Below are positions 1-5,763 of a stretch of 5,763 bases of DNA, piece after piece. Under the pieces are notes generated by a model. The model saw nothing but the letters and a program-made list of their open reading frames with translations, did not search any database and was not told the origin of the DNA. Source of the DNA: CAZPAH01 sp964584495 (GTDB taxonomy: Bacteria; Krumholzibacteriota; Krumholzibacteriia; Krumholzibacteriales; Krumholzibacteriaceae). The position numbers were made by a program, and so were the translations under genes. Numbering within the stretch: the stretch's first letter is position 1; each line of letters opens with the position of its first letter. The DNA lies in assembly GCA_964584495.1 (NCBI GenBank), contig CAZPAH010000158.1, forward strand, positions 1 to 5,763, in the 5' to 3' direction.

Positions 1-1206
1 CGCGACTCCCGTGATCCCGTACCGCCGCACCAGCAGCAGGCTCAGAGCAAGGTTCGCCACCGCTTCCGAAGACACGATTATCGAGTATTGCTTGTGCTTG
101 TTCAGGCTGAACAGCACCATCATCGAAACGGTCTGGGTGCAGTTGAAAAGCATCCCGACGATCAGTATCGCAAGGATCGTGTAAGCGTCGAGATAGCTGA
201 CCCCCATCCACCTGGAGATGAAGGCCTTCCCGAAGATGATCGCGGCGCCTCCCACGAAGACGGAAAAGATCGTCGTGAATTTCAGCATCAGCAGGTACTT
301 ATCTCGAATCTGGTCGAAATCCTTCTGTCCCTCGAGCTTGCTGAAAACGGGGAAAATGTGGGCCACGCCTGACTGCGCGAACTTCTGGTAATATATCGAG
401 ATCCTGGCACCTATGCTGTAATGTGTTACGAAGTTGAGCCCGAGAAATGCCGATATCACGAAATTGTCCGTTTGAAATCTGACCATGTCTGAGAGCTGCG
501 TGATGAAGGAGAAAATGCTGTACCCGAGGAGCTTCCGCATCCTCTCCTTGCAGATATAGGAAAATCGCAGCTCCAGCGTCCGGAAACGAGCCATAACGAA
601 GATAACCGTGGCGATCTGTTGTGCGACATCTACCGCCAGGTTTATCACCGCCAAAGCTATAATACCGTGACCCCTCTTAAGAAAAAAGACTATCAGAAGG
701 GTTCTGAGGATGAGCTTCGAGATATCGAGCAAGTTCACCACGTCATGCCTTACGTGCGAACAGAGGAATCCCGTAAAGGCCCTTACCGGAAACGCAATCG
801 CCACATCGAGCCCGATCACGAAAATCACTATCCGGAAAGTGTTGATGCTTTTGGGATCGTGCACGAAGTGCGGGCAGATCATTACGATGACCAGAGATAT
901 CAAGAATACGACGATTCCCGCCATGAAGAAGAGAAAGAGGCTGGTGCTGAAGACCCTGTTTATCTCGTCCCTGTCTCCCAGACCCATCGCCCGCGATACG
1001 AACCGTTGAACGGCCGACGACAGCCCCAGATCGAGGAATCCGTAATAGCCGACGATACTGGCCGCGAAAATCCACAATCCATACCAGCGATCCCCCAGAA
1101 CCCTTATGACAAAGGGCATCATGAAGAAGCTGATAAAGACAATCGAGATTATATTCAGTATCCTGAATAGGGATCCCCTGATCAATTTCTCGGTTAGCTC
1201 GGACAT
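1..1206 (-). CDS. Wzx/MATE-like polysaccharide flippase, N-terminal 402 residues (runs off left edge)
   Basis: This is an integral inner-membrane protein of the oligosaccharide flippase (MVF/MATE-like) type, expected to move undecaprenyl-linked glycan units from the cytoplasmic to the periplasmic face. The frame is open for all 402 codons from ATG at 1206 to the window edge, and the C-terminus lies outside. The N-terminus carries the family pattern: a basic amphipathic start (KLIRGSLFRIL), PFVIRVLGDRWYGLW at residues 31-45, then GYYGFLDLGLSSAVQRFVSR at 53-72. Hydrophobic segments fall near residues 12-35, 43-63, 88-111, 122-147, 163-177, 180-205, 308-328, 340-365 and 380-395, consistent with about 12 helices in the whole protein. 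An in-frame TGA lies four codons upstream of the ATG, so this is the earliest ATG; the ribosome-binding site is weak. It begins 42 nt after the PP-loop gene and is probably co-transcribed with it. The family assignment is firm; the substrate is unknown. Confidence 0.9.
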   Translation of the reverse strand, partial: MSELTEKLIRGSLFRILNIISIVFISFFMMPFVIRVLGDRWYGLWIFAASIVGYYGFLDLGLSSAVQRFVSRAMGLGDRDEINRVFSTSLFLFFMAGIVVFLISLVIVMICPHFVHDPKSINTFRIVIFVIGLDVAIAFPVRAFTGFLCSHVRHDVVNLLDISKLILRTLLIVFFLKRGHGIIALAVINLAVDVAQQIATVIFVMARFRTLELRFSYICKERMRKLLGYSIFSFITQLSDMVRFQTDNFVISAFLGLNFVTHYSIGARISIYYQKFAQSGVAHIFPVFSKLEGQKDFDQIRDKYLLMLKFTTIFSVFVGGAAIIFGKAFISRWMGVSYLDAYTILAILIVGMLFNCTQTVSMMVLFSLNKHKQYSIIVSSEAVANLALSLLLVRRYGITGVA

Positions 1207-1248
1207 ATGCCGCTTTCACATTATTGACGCTGTGTGGCGCCCGCCCGC

Positions 1249-2244
1249 CTATTCGCCTTTCAGGCGTTCGCTCACCCATCGAACGGTTTCCGGGTCTTCC
1301 TCCCTATCGAGACGCTCAACAGCCTCGTCGCGATCCATGTATCCCTCCCTGACAAGTTTCGCAAGTTCGTAGGCGTAAGGGTGAAAGCTGAATTTCCGTT
1401 TATGGATATTTATTCCGAAAGAATTGATCAGGCAGTTCGTCGAGTTGGCGTCGGTATCCTGCGGGGCCTTCCAGGCCGATTCCGTTATCTCGCTGATTAT
1501 CTTTTCCTCGTCGTAATCGAGAAAGGCCAGGGGGCTCACGTTGTACGGGAACCTGTCCTTCATCGCGATATGTTCCGCCGTCAGGAAATAGTTCTCCACC
1601 TCGGCACCGGCGATCTCCCTCATGGGATCGAGGAAAACCTTCTGCATGCTTTCCACCATCGATGGATTATTCCTGAAGATCGACGCCTCGATGGGAGCCT
1701 GCCCGGGCGACCAGCCGTACGCGATGAGTGGAATCTTCTTCTCTATCGCCAACCTGAGGGTGATGAACTTGATCAACCCCATGCAGCTCGTGCAGACGGT
1801 GCTCGCCCTTTCGAGCGCTTTCCTCGAATAGAAATCGGATTGCGCCGAGTGCAGGAAGATCTTCCTCAATATTTTGAAATTCGGTTTGTATATAATGAGA
1901 TCTACGCCGAGGGCTTCAACCACATTGTGAATATTCTCTATCGCCGCCGGGGAAAGAAACCCGTTATCGAAGGTGAGGGCGAGGATCGACGGATCGTATC
2001 TCTCCTTAAGTATCTTGAGCGTATATGTCGAATCCTTCCCGCCGCTGTATGCCATCAGAAAATCATAGCTGCCAGAGCTGTGATGCTTTTTCATCAGCTC
2101 CTCGAATTTCAGGCGGTATTTCTCCTTCGATTTGTCAAGATGCTCCCTGCCCTTGAACGAACGACAGAAGTTGCACACACCCTCATCGTCAAAATCAATT
2201 CCTGGAAATGATTCCGGCAATACGCACCTGGTACATCTTTTCAT
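1249..2244 (-). CDS. PP-loop ATPase related to WbpG-type N-acetyl sugar amidotransferases
   Basis: A 331-residue cytoplasmic protein of the adenine-nucleotide alpha-hydrolase (PP-loop) superfamily. Such enzymes adenylate a carbonyl or amide and then add nitrogen or sulfur. An N-terminal zinc-ribbon-like motif has Cys4, Cys7, Cys24 and Cys27 around the phrase PGIDFDDEGVC, as in WbpG-type proteins. The PP-loop SGGKDS is at 67-72, preceded by YDFLMAY. A second CxxC (Cys151, Cys154) and an isolated Cys271 follow. The C-terminal HPYAYELAKLVREGYMDRDE (288-307) also resembles the amidotransferase family. The ATG start has AAAGGAAG (2250-2257) five bases upstream, and the gene ends with TAG. It lies 44 nt after the NadE-like gene and 42 nt before the flippase. 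WbpG works with HisH- and HisF-like partners, none of which is in this window. The alternative is a sulfur-inserting enzyme of the TtcA/TtuA sort, judged from the cysteine layout. Superfamily certain; substrate unknown. Confidence 0.85.
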   Translation of the reverse strand: MKRCTRCVLPESFPGIDFDDEGVCNFCRSFKGREHLDKSKEKYRLKFEELMKKHHSSGSYDFLMAYSGGKDSTYTLKILKERYDPSILALTFDNGFLSPAAIENIHNVVEALGVDLIIYKPNFKILRKIFLHSAQSDFYSRKALERASTVCTSCMGLIKFITLRLAIEKKIPLIAYGWSPGQAPIEASIFRNNPSMVESMQKVFLDPMREIAGAEVENYFLTAEHIAMKDRFPYNVSPLAFLDYDEEKIISEITESAWKAPQDTDANSTNCLINSFGINIHKRKFSFHPYAYELAKLVREGYMDRDEAVERLDREEDPETVRWVSERLKGE

Positions 2245-2288
2245 TTCCGCTTCCTTTCATCGTCGATCGGTCAGGGCTCCGCCGGCCG

Positions 2289-3281
2289 TCAGCTTTTCGC
2301 GAGGGCCGGACAATCGATTTTAGGCGTCGGCGGAAGCTCCCGCAGATGCTCCGTGGCCTCGCGCTTCCTCGTCAGGTCATGCCAGATACGGTCGACCTGT
2401 TCGGCCGACAGCCCTAGGACCTCCACCACCTTATCCCGCGGGATATCATGGTCCATCGCGTACAGGACCATATCAAGCCTGTCGTAGGGCAGGCAGAAAT
2501 AGAAATCCTCGTCGCTGACCTTCAAACTGTACGTATCGGGACTGGGCGTTCTATCTATGACCTCGCGCGGCAGACCCAGATACCGGGCTATCTGGTAGAC
2601 CTGCGTCTTGTAGAGAGATGCCAACGGCTCTATATCAACGCCCCCGTCGCCGAACTTCACGAAGAAACCCTGGATGACCTCGGAACGGTTGGTCGTGCCG
2701 CACACTATGTAATTCCGCCTCTCGGCCTCGTAGTAGAGCTGGGTCATCCTCATTCTCTGCTTTATGTCATTCGCCGCCATAAATCCCAGGAAGGCCCCGT
2801 GAGAGAGCCTCTTTCTCTCGACGTTGCCGTCCTCCATCAGCACTTCCAGATAATATACGTTGATCCTGTCCCTATCGAGAAGATCCTGGGGCAGTACGAG
2901 CCTGAATTTGAAAGGTGGTTCCAGGCCGGGAAAGTACTCCTTCACGAGGGCGTTTCTCTTCTCGTAGACTCCAAAGCTGTCGATCATAGGGGTCATATCG
3001 ATCTCTTCGCATTCTATGCCGAGGGATTCCGCCACCAGCCTTCCATATTCACGGCTGACGGGATCGGAATCTTTTTCGGGCAGAAGGACGCTGAACACCC
3101 TCTCCTTTCCGAGGGCTTTCACCGAGAGCGCCGCCGCCACGGCGGAATCGATCCCCCCGCTCAATCCAATGACAATACCTTTCTTCCGGAAGAAATGCCT
3201 CAGGGTATCGATGATAAACCGCGCAATCTCCGCCGAGATCTTTTCCGGATCGATATCAAGAACTTTCGCGCCGTACTCCAT
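2289..3281 (-). CDS. nadE: NAD synthetase (NadE)-family ATP pyrophosphatase, ammonia-dependent type without glutaminase domain
   Basis: The family reaction is ATP-dependent amidation of deamido-NAD to NAD; the symbol given here reflects family only. The chosen product has 330 residues and contains just the synthetase domain. The P-loop SGGIDSAVAA is at 41-50, the core NDIKQRMRMTQLYYEAE at 171-187, GTTNRSE at 195-201, GDGGVDIEPL at 211-220 and LYKTQVYQIA at 223-232. The usual PSA-D-L-W-x-G-Q-x-DE signature is replaced by SPDTYSLKVSDED (247-259). Roughly 45 extra residues (about 112-158) sit before the core, making it longer than typical single-domain NadE of about 275 residues. ATG at 3281 is chosen because GGAAGGA lies six bases upstream and MEYGAKVLDIDPEKI fits the family N-terminus. 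A GTG at 3383, overlapping the ligase stop by four bases (GTGA), would add 34 residues. It sits between the ACP/ligase pair and a second PP-loop enzyme, which suggests a role in surface-glycan synthesis rather than cofactor supply. Confidence 0.85.
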   Translation of the reverse strand: MEYGAKVLDIDPEKISAEIARFIIDTLRHFFRKKGIVIGLSGGIDSAVAAALSVKALGKERVFSVLLPEKDSDPVSREYGRLVAESLGIECEEIDMTPMIDSFGVYEKRNALVKEYFPGLEPPFKFRLVLPQDLLDRDRINVYYLEVLMEDGNVERKRLSHGAFLGFMAANDIKQRMRMTQLYYEAERRNYIVCGTTNRSEVIQGFFVKFGDGGVDIEPLASLYKTQVYQIARYLGLPREVIDRTPSPDTYSLKVSDEDFYFCLPYDRLDMVLYAMDHDIPRDKVVEVLGLSAEQVDRIWHDLTRKREATEHLRELPPTPKIDCPALAKS

Positions 3282-3287
3282 ATTCCA

Positions 3288-3294
3288 TCCTTCC
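3288..3294 (-). promoter_or_regulatory. Ribosome-binding site deciding the NadE-like start
   Basis: On the minus strand GGAAGGA stands six bases before ATG at 3281. It is a better Shine-Dalgarno match than anything before the upstream GTG (3383) or the ATG at 3356, which has only GAGG ten bases away. It therefore supports the 330-residue product, although coupled initiation at the GTGA overlap cannot be excluded. Confidence 0.6.
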
Positions 3295-3379
3295 GGCTGA
3301 TTGAATCGGGACACTCTATATACCTTTACCACTTTCCGCCACGCGGCGGTATTCATATCTTTCCCGCCTCGTTCCGCGA

Positions 3380-4927
3380 TCACAGGTTTTTCTTGGTGAT
3401 CTTTCCGGAAGAGGTCTTGGGCAGCGATTCCACGAACTCTACGTATTTAGGAACCATGAAATCTTCCAAGTGCCTGCGGCAGTATGCGATCACCTGTTTC
3501 TCCAAAATCCCGGCGCCGCGGGAGGTGACTATATACGCCTTGACCGCCTCGCCCAGGATCTCATCGGGCACTCCGACCACGGCAGCCTCGACCACTCCCT
3601 CGATACCGTAAATCACGTTCTCCACTTCGCCGGGACTCACTTTCTCCCCCCTGCTCTTTATGATATTGTCCTTTCTGGCGATAAAGTAGAGATACCCCTC
3701 CTCGTCCTGCCTGAAGATGTCGCCCGTGTAGAGCACCCGCTCCCATGGATGAGGGCCGGGTCTGAGCACCTCCCGCGTCTCCTCGGGGAGCTCCCAGTAT
3801 CCCATCATCACATTGGCCCCCCGGACGACCAATTCCCCCTCCCTGCCTGGTTCGGTTATTATCCCGCCTTCTTCATCCACAAGGTAAACCTGCTCATTGG
3901 GCATCCCTTTTCCCACCGAGCCGGGTCTTCGCTCCAGCTCGGACGGGGGAAGGTACGAGACCCTCTTGCACTCGGTAAGACCGTACATGGAATAGATATC
4001 GGTTCCCGGGAATATAGCCTGCAATCCCCGGATATGGCTCTCGGGCAGGGCCGCGGCGGTATTGGTTATATACCTCAAGTTGTCGAAACTTTCATTCTTC
4101 AGGTCCTCCATCTGAAGCAGGATCGCCGCCATCGTGGGAACTATCGGGAAACCTGTGGCCTTCTCCTTCTTCAGCAAATTGATCACCGCGTACGGGTAGA
4201 GAAATTTCTTTTCGAGGATCACGGTTCCCCCGAACTGCGCCGACATCAAAACCTGGTACAGCCCGTAATCAAAGGACAGGGGCAGGGTGCTGAGAATAAT
4301 ATCATCCTCGGTATTCTCCAGGTAGGTCGTTATCGACGTCGATGCGGAAACCATATTGGTATGGGTCAGCATCACCCCCTTGGGGTTGCCGGTCGTTCCC
4401 GACGTGTAGACGAGGGACGCCAGGTCGATATCGATAGTCCTGATATCGGGTATACCGCCGGGAAAAGTGCCGAGAGCCTCATGCCAACCACAGACGCGGC
4501 AGGCGGGCCCATCCTGAGGGTCGGCGTTATCGATCGTATCGCCAACCACGATAACGAGCTTAAGCGAATCGGACGAGGCCGCGGCCTTCCGCGCGACGGC
4601 CCACTTGCCGGAATGTGTCACGAGAGTGGTCGCCCTGCAGTTATTGAGGATAAACGAGAGCTTATCCGATTTGATCCCAGGGTTGACCGGCACGAAGACT
4701 GCGCCGGCGCGCAGGGAGCCGAAGATCGATATTACCGCTTCCGGCGAATTTTCAAGGAAGATCACGACTCTTTCGCCGTAATGTTCGGCGCTGTCCCTCA
4801 TGAACCGGGCCAGACGATTCGCCGATGAGTCTATTTCACAATATGTTAATCGTTTTGAAGTCGCTACAAGGGCCGTCTTGTCCGGGAATCTTTCAGCAGA
4901 TCTTCTTAAGAATTCCTGTAACAACAT
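3380..4927 (-). CDS. AMP-forming acyl/aryl-acid ligase (ANL superfamily), probable loader of the adjacent ACP
   Basis: A complete 515-residue cytoplasmic adenylating enzyme. It activates a carboxylic acid with ATP and passes the acyl group to a thiol, probably the phosphopantetheine of the neighbouring ACP rather than free CoA (inferred). Visible core motifs, in order: YTSGTTGNPKG at 174-184; PLSFDYGLYQ at 216-225; the aromatic-acid-pocket region ITNTAAALPESH at 287-298; MYGLTE at 314-319; YTGD at 400-403; RKDNIIKSRGEKVSP at 418-432; and LPKTSSGKITKK at 502-513, with catalytic Lys509. The protein ends two residues later, so no carrier or condensation domain is fused. The phrase GLTECKRVSYLPPSELERRPGSVGKGMPN (split here as GLTECKRVSYLPP at 316-328 and ELERRPGSVGKGMPN at 330-344) resembles exosortase-A-associated ligases. 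ATG at 4927 follows an in-frame TAA, with GGGAAG ten bases upstream. It starts 69 nt after the ACP. Substrate not deducible. Confidence 0.92.
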   Translation of the reverse strand: MLLQEFLRRSAERFPDKTALVATSKRLTYCEIDSSANRLARFMRDSAEHYGERVVIFLENSPEAVISIFGSLRAGAVFVPVNPGIKSDKLSFILNNCRATTLVTHSGKWAVARKAAASSDSLKLVIVVGDTIDNADPQDGPACRVCGWHEALGTFPGGIPDIRTIDIDLASLVYTSGTTGNPKGVMLTHTNMVSASTSITTYLENTEDDIILSTLPLSFDYGLYQVLMSAQFGGTVILEKKFLYPYAVINLLKKEKATGFPIVPTMAAILLQMEDLKNESFDNLRYITNTAAALPESHIRGLQAIFPGTDIYSMYGLTECKRVSYLPPSELERRPGSVGKGMPNEQVYLVDEEGGIITEPGREGELVVRGANVMMGYWELPEETREVLRPGPHPWERVLYTGDIFRQDEEGYLYFIARKDNIIKSRGEKVSPGEVENVIYGIEGVVEAAVVGVPDEILGEAVKAYIVTSRGAGILEKQVIAYCRRHLEDFMVPKYVEFVESLPKTSSGKITKKNL

Positions 4928-4996
4928 ATATTTCGTGCTTCCCGGCAGGGGAATTATTTACCGGTCTCTCCGCAGCTTTCCAGGCTTGCCTGCGCC

Positions 4997-5242
4997 TCAT
5001 ACCTTTCTCTGGATATATTGCGTCAACTTGTTTATCGAATCGAAGTTATCCGGCACCAACTCGTCATCCTTGACATCGATCCCGAACTCTTCCTCCATGA
5101 AGGAAACGAGCTCGAGCACACCCGTGGAATCGATGATCCCTTTCTCGAGAAACGAATCGTCATCGACGAAGCTTTCGCCGTCACTTCCGAACAGAAAGTT
5201 CTCTTTTATGAAATCGCGGAACTTCTTTTCTACTCCTTCCAA
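4997..5242 (-). CDS. Stand-alone acyl carrier protein, TTG start
   Basis: An 81-residue acidic protein with the size and pattern of a free-standing ACP: a first helix (VEKKFRDFIKENF), a long loop with DDDSFLEKGIIDST, then helix II GVLELVSFMEEEFGIDV. Ser39 in the Asp38-Ser39-Thr40 motif is the expected phosphopantetheine attachment site; DSL is commoner in fatty-acid ACPs, while DS followed by another residue is common in dedicated carrier proteins. The C-terminus (DSINKLTQYIQRK) is the usual last helix. The start is TTG: no ATG or GTG occurs in frame nearby, and GGAGG stands seven bases upstream. It is followed after 69 nt by the ligase. The pair suggests a dedicated carrier for an activated acid used in the locus, distinct from the housekeeping fatty-acid ACP. 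Family certain; cargo unknown. Confidence 0.92.
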   Translation of the reverse strand: MEGVEKKFRDFIKENFLFGSDGESFVDDDSFLEKGIIDSTGVLELVSFMEEEFGIDVKDDELVPDNFDSINKLTQYIQRKV

Positions 5243-5249
5243 TTCCCAG

Positions 5250-5254
5250 CCTCC
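5250..5254 (-). promoter_or_regulatory. Ribosome-binding site supporting the TTG start of the ACP
   Basis: On the minus strand GGAGG lies seven bases before TTG at 5242, an ideal spacing. The open frame continues upstream without an ATG or GTG, and the next Met inside the gene falls after the phosphopantetheine serine. The site therefore fixes translation at TTG. Confidence 0.7.
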
Positions 5255-5316
5255 AGAATAATGTTTACCGGCGCCTGATACCTGTTTGCACTTTGTTTAG
5301 CAAGAATACCTCCAAT

Positions 5317-5371
5317 CGCCGCGCTTCCGGGAATAAATCGCGGATTTACGGTAACCGGCAAACTTGCGGCG
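5317..5371 (-). repeat. Three-tier nested inverted repeat in the gap before the ACP gene
   Basis: Three pairs of complementary arms nest around one centre. The outer arms CGCCGC (5317-5322) and GCGGCG (5366-5371) enclose CCGG (5327-5330) and CCGG (5355-5358). These enclose TAAATC (5334-5339) and GATTTA (5343-5348), with a GCG loop. The stems are separated by small, uneven internal loops. It lies between the PorV-like stop codon and the ACP ribosome-binding site. No run of T follows on the minus strand, so it is not a standard intrinsic terminator. It could be a leader-RNA structure, a processing site, or chance. I see no convincing sigma-70 promoter in 5243-5395. Confidence 0.3.
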
Positions 5372-5395
5372 CGCCCTTGTATAACTATCACAAGA

Positions 5396-5763
5396 TCAAT
5401 TAAGCCCGTAAAAAATCGATATCCTGTGGATCGAGCCGAGATCCCCGTACGGCGTCCAGGCGTAATCCAGGGATATGCTTTCCTTCATCATCACACCGCA
5501 CCCCATCGTCATCCCGTTACCCGCTCTGGCCTCGTCGCTCACGTATCCCCCCCGTATCGCGAGAAGATCGTAAATTTCGAGCTCTATCCCGGCGCCGAGG
5601 TACGGATCCTCGTACCTTCTCTTCACCAGGTCCAGGGCATAGTTGACCTTGAGGTCATCCCTCAGGGTCACCGAATGCCCCGCTCCGAAACGCATCGTCA
5701 GCGGAAGAGGCTCATCCATCGTCTCGGACTTGATGTCGGGTCCGATATTCTGAACGGTGAATC
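5396..5763 (-). CDS. PorV/UPF0164-family outer-membrane beta-barrel protein, C-terminal 121 residues (5' end beyond right edge)
   Basis: The frame is open from the right edge to TGA at 5396-5398. The fragment begins FTVQNIGPDIKSETMDEPLP, followed by LTMRFGAGHSV. The pattern of V-Q-N-I-G, then L-P-L-x-x-R-x-G, is typical of the last third of PorV/PorQ/UPF0164 proteins, which are FadL-like beta-barrels in the outer membrane. After it come alternating short amphipathic strands with turns (LKVNYALDLVKR, LGAGIELEIYDLLAIRGGYV, ISLDYAWTPYGDLGSIHRIS), ending in the last strand RISIFYGLN. The in-frame Met at 5719 is internal, because coding sequence continues upstream of it. Family members serve as accessory proteins of type IX secretion in Bacteroidetes, but many distant members have no known role. 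A 153-nt gap separates it from the ACP gene, so it may belong to another transcription unit. Confidence 0.75.
   Translation of the reverse strand, partial: FTVQNIGPDIKSETMDEPLPLTMRFGAGHSVTLRDDLKVNYALDLVKRRYEDPYLGAGIELEIYDLLAIRGGYVSDEARAGNGMTMGCGVMMKESISLDYAWTPYGDLGSIHRISIFYGLN

Noticed and set aside
743..1279. A 178-codon minus-strand frame overlapping the flippase start
   Set aside because: It is a different reading frame of the flippase gene. The flippase frame gives a clear membrane protein that is open to the window edge, whereas this one is Arg/Gly-rich and featureless.
1234..2211. A 325-codon plus-strand open frame opposite the PP-loop gene
   Set aside because: It is antisense to a protein with intact SGGKDS and paired Cys motifs; its own translation has no recognisable pattern.
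2448..3611. A 387-codon plus-strand open frame spanning the NadE-like gene and the end of the ligase
   Set aside because: It crosses the boundary of two well-supported minus-strand genes and shows no family features.
3470..4828. A 452-codon open frame on the plus strand opposite the ligase
   Set aside because: It is antisense to a gene with all ANL core motifs, its translation is rich in His, Arg and Gly with no recognisable domain, and it has no convincing ribosome-binding context. It is a mirror of the minus-strand codon bias.
5270..5309. GGAGG followed by TTG and 11 further codons on the minus strand, a possible leader peptide (ending RRR) before the ACP
   Set aside because: It is very short with a non-ATG start and no attenuator-like hairpin or biased codon run; chance is the simplest explanation.
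5376..5394. CTTGT / ACAAG inverted repeat immediately after the PorV-like stop codon, considered as a terminator
   Set aside because: The stem is only five base pairs, the loop is nine, and no T run follows on the minus strand.
5396..5719. Reading the PorV-like fragment as a complete 107-residue gene starting at Met 5719
   Set aside because: The frame stays open to the window edge, and the 14 codons before this Met carry the family VQNIG motif, so the Met is internal.

Overview
The window holds one compact run of genes, all on the minus strand, so it reads from right to left. Both edges cut through genes. In transcription order it contains: the C-terminal 121 residues of a PorV/UPF0164-type outer-membrane beta-barrel protein (5396 to the right edge); a 153-nt gap; a stand-alone acyl carrier protein (4997-5242); an AMP-forming acyl/aryl-acid ligase (3380-4927); an NAD-synthetase-family ATP pyrophosphatase (2289-3281, possibly from 3383); a second, different PP-loop ATPase related to WbpG-type N-acetyl sugar amidotransferases (1249-2244); and the N-terminal 402 residues of a Wzx/MATE-like polysaccharide flippase that runs off the left edge (1-1206). 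From the ACP onward the gaps are short (69, at most 98, 44 and 42 nt). I see no terminator among them, so the last five genes probably form one operon.

Organism: the PorV/UPF0164 fragment indicates a Gram-negative, outer-membrane-bearing bacterium. That family is common in the Bacteroidetes/FCB superphylum and in related uncultured phyla. Base composition is moderate, and the flippase uses ATA and AGG codons freely. A member of an FCB-type or neighbouring candidate phylum is my best guess, but this is weak evidence.

How the genes may work together (inference): the ligase activates a carboxylic acid with ATP and loads it on the phosphopantetheine arm of the ACP. The two ATP pyrophosphatases activate a carbonyl and introduce nitrogen, or possibly sulfur, into an acyl or sugar intermediate. 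The flippase moves the finished lipid-linked glycan across the inner membrane. The window is therefore most likely part of a surface-polysaccharide locus that makes a modified sugar or acyl decoration. The ligase resembles the exosortase-A-associated acyl ligase family, which also travels with a dedicated ACP in exopolysaccharide loci. The pairing of a divergent NadE-like protein with a Cys-rich WbpG-like protein, with no glutaminase visible, is the least conventional part and the best candidate for undescribed chemistry.

No RNA genes, CRISPR arrays, insertion sequences or integration sites were recognised. The only non-coding stretch longer than 100 nt is 5243-5395, which contains a nested inverted repeat and the ACP ribosome-binding site.
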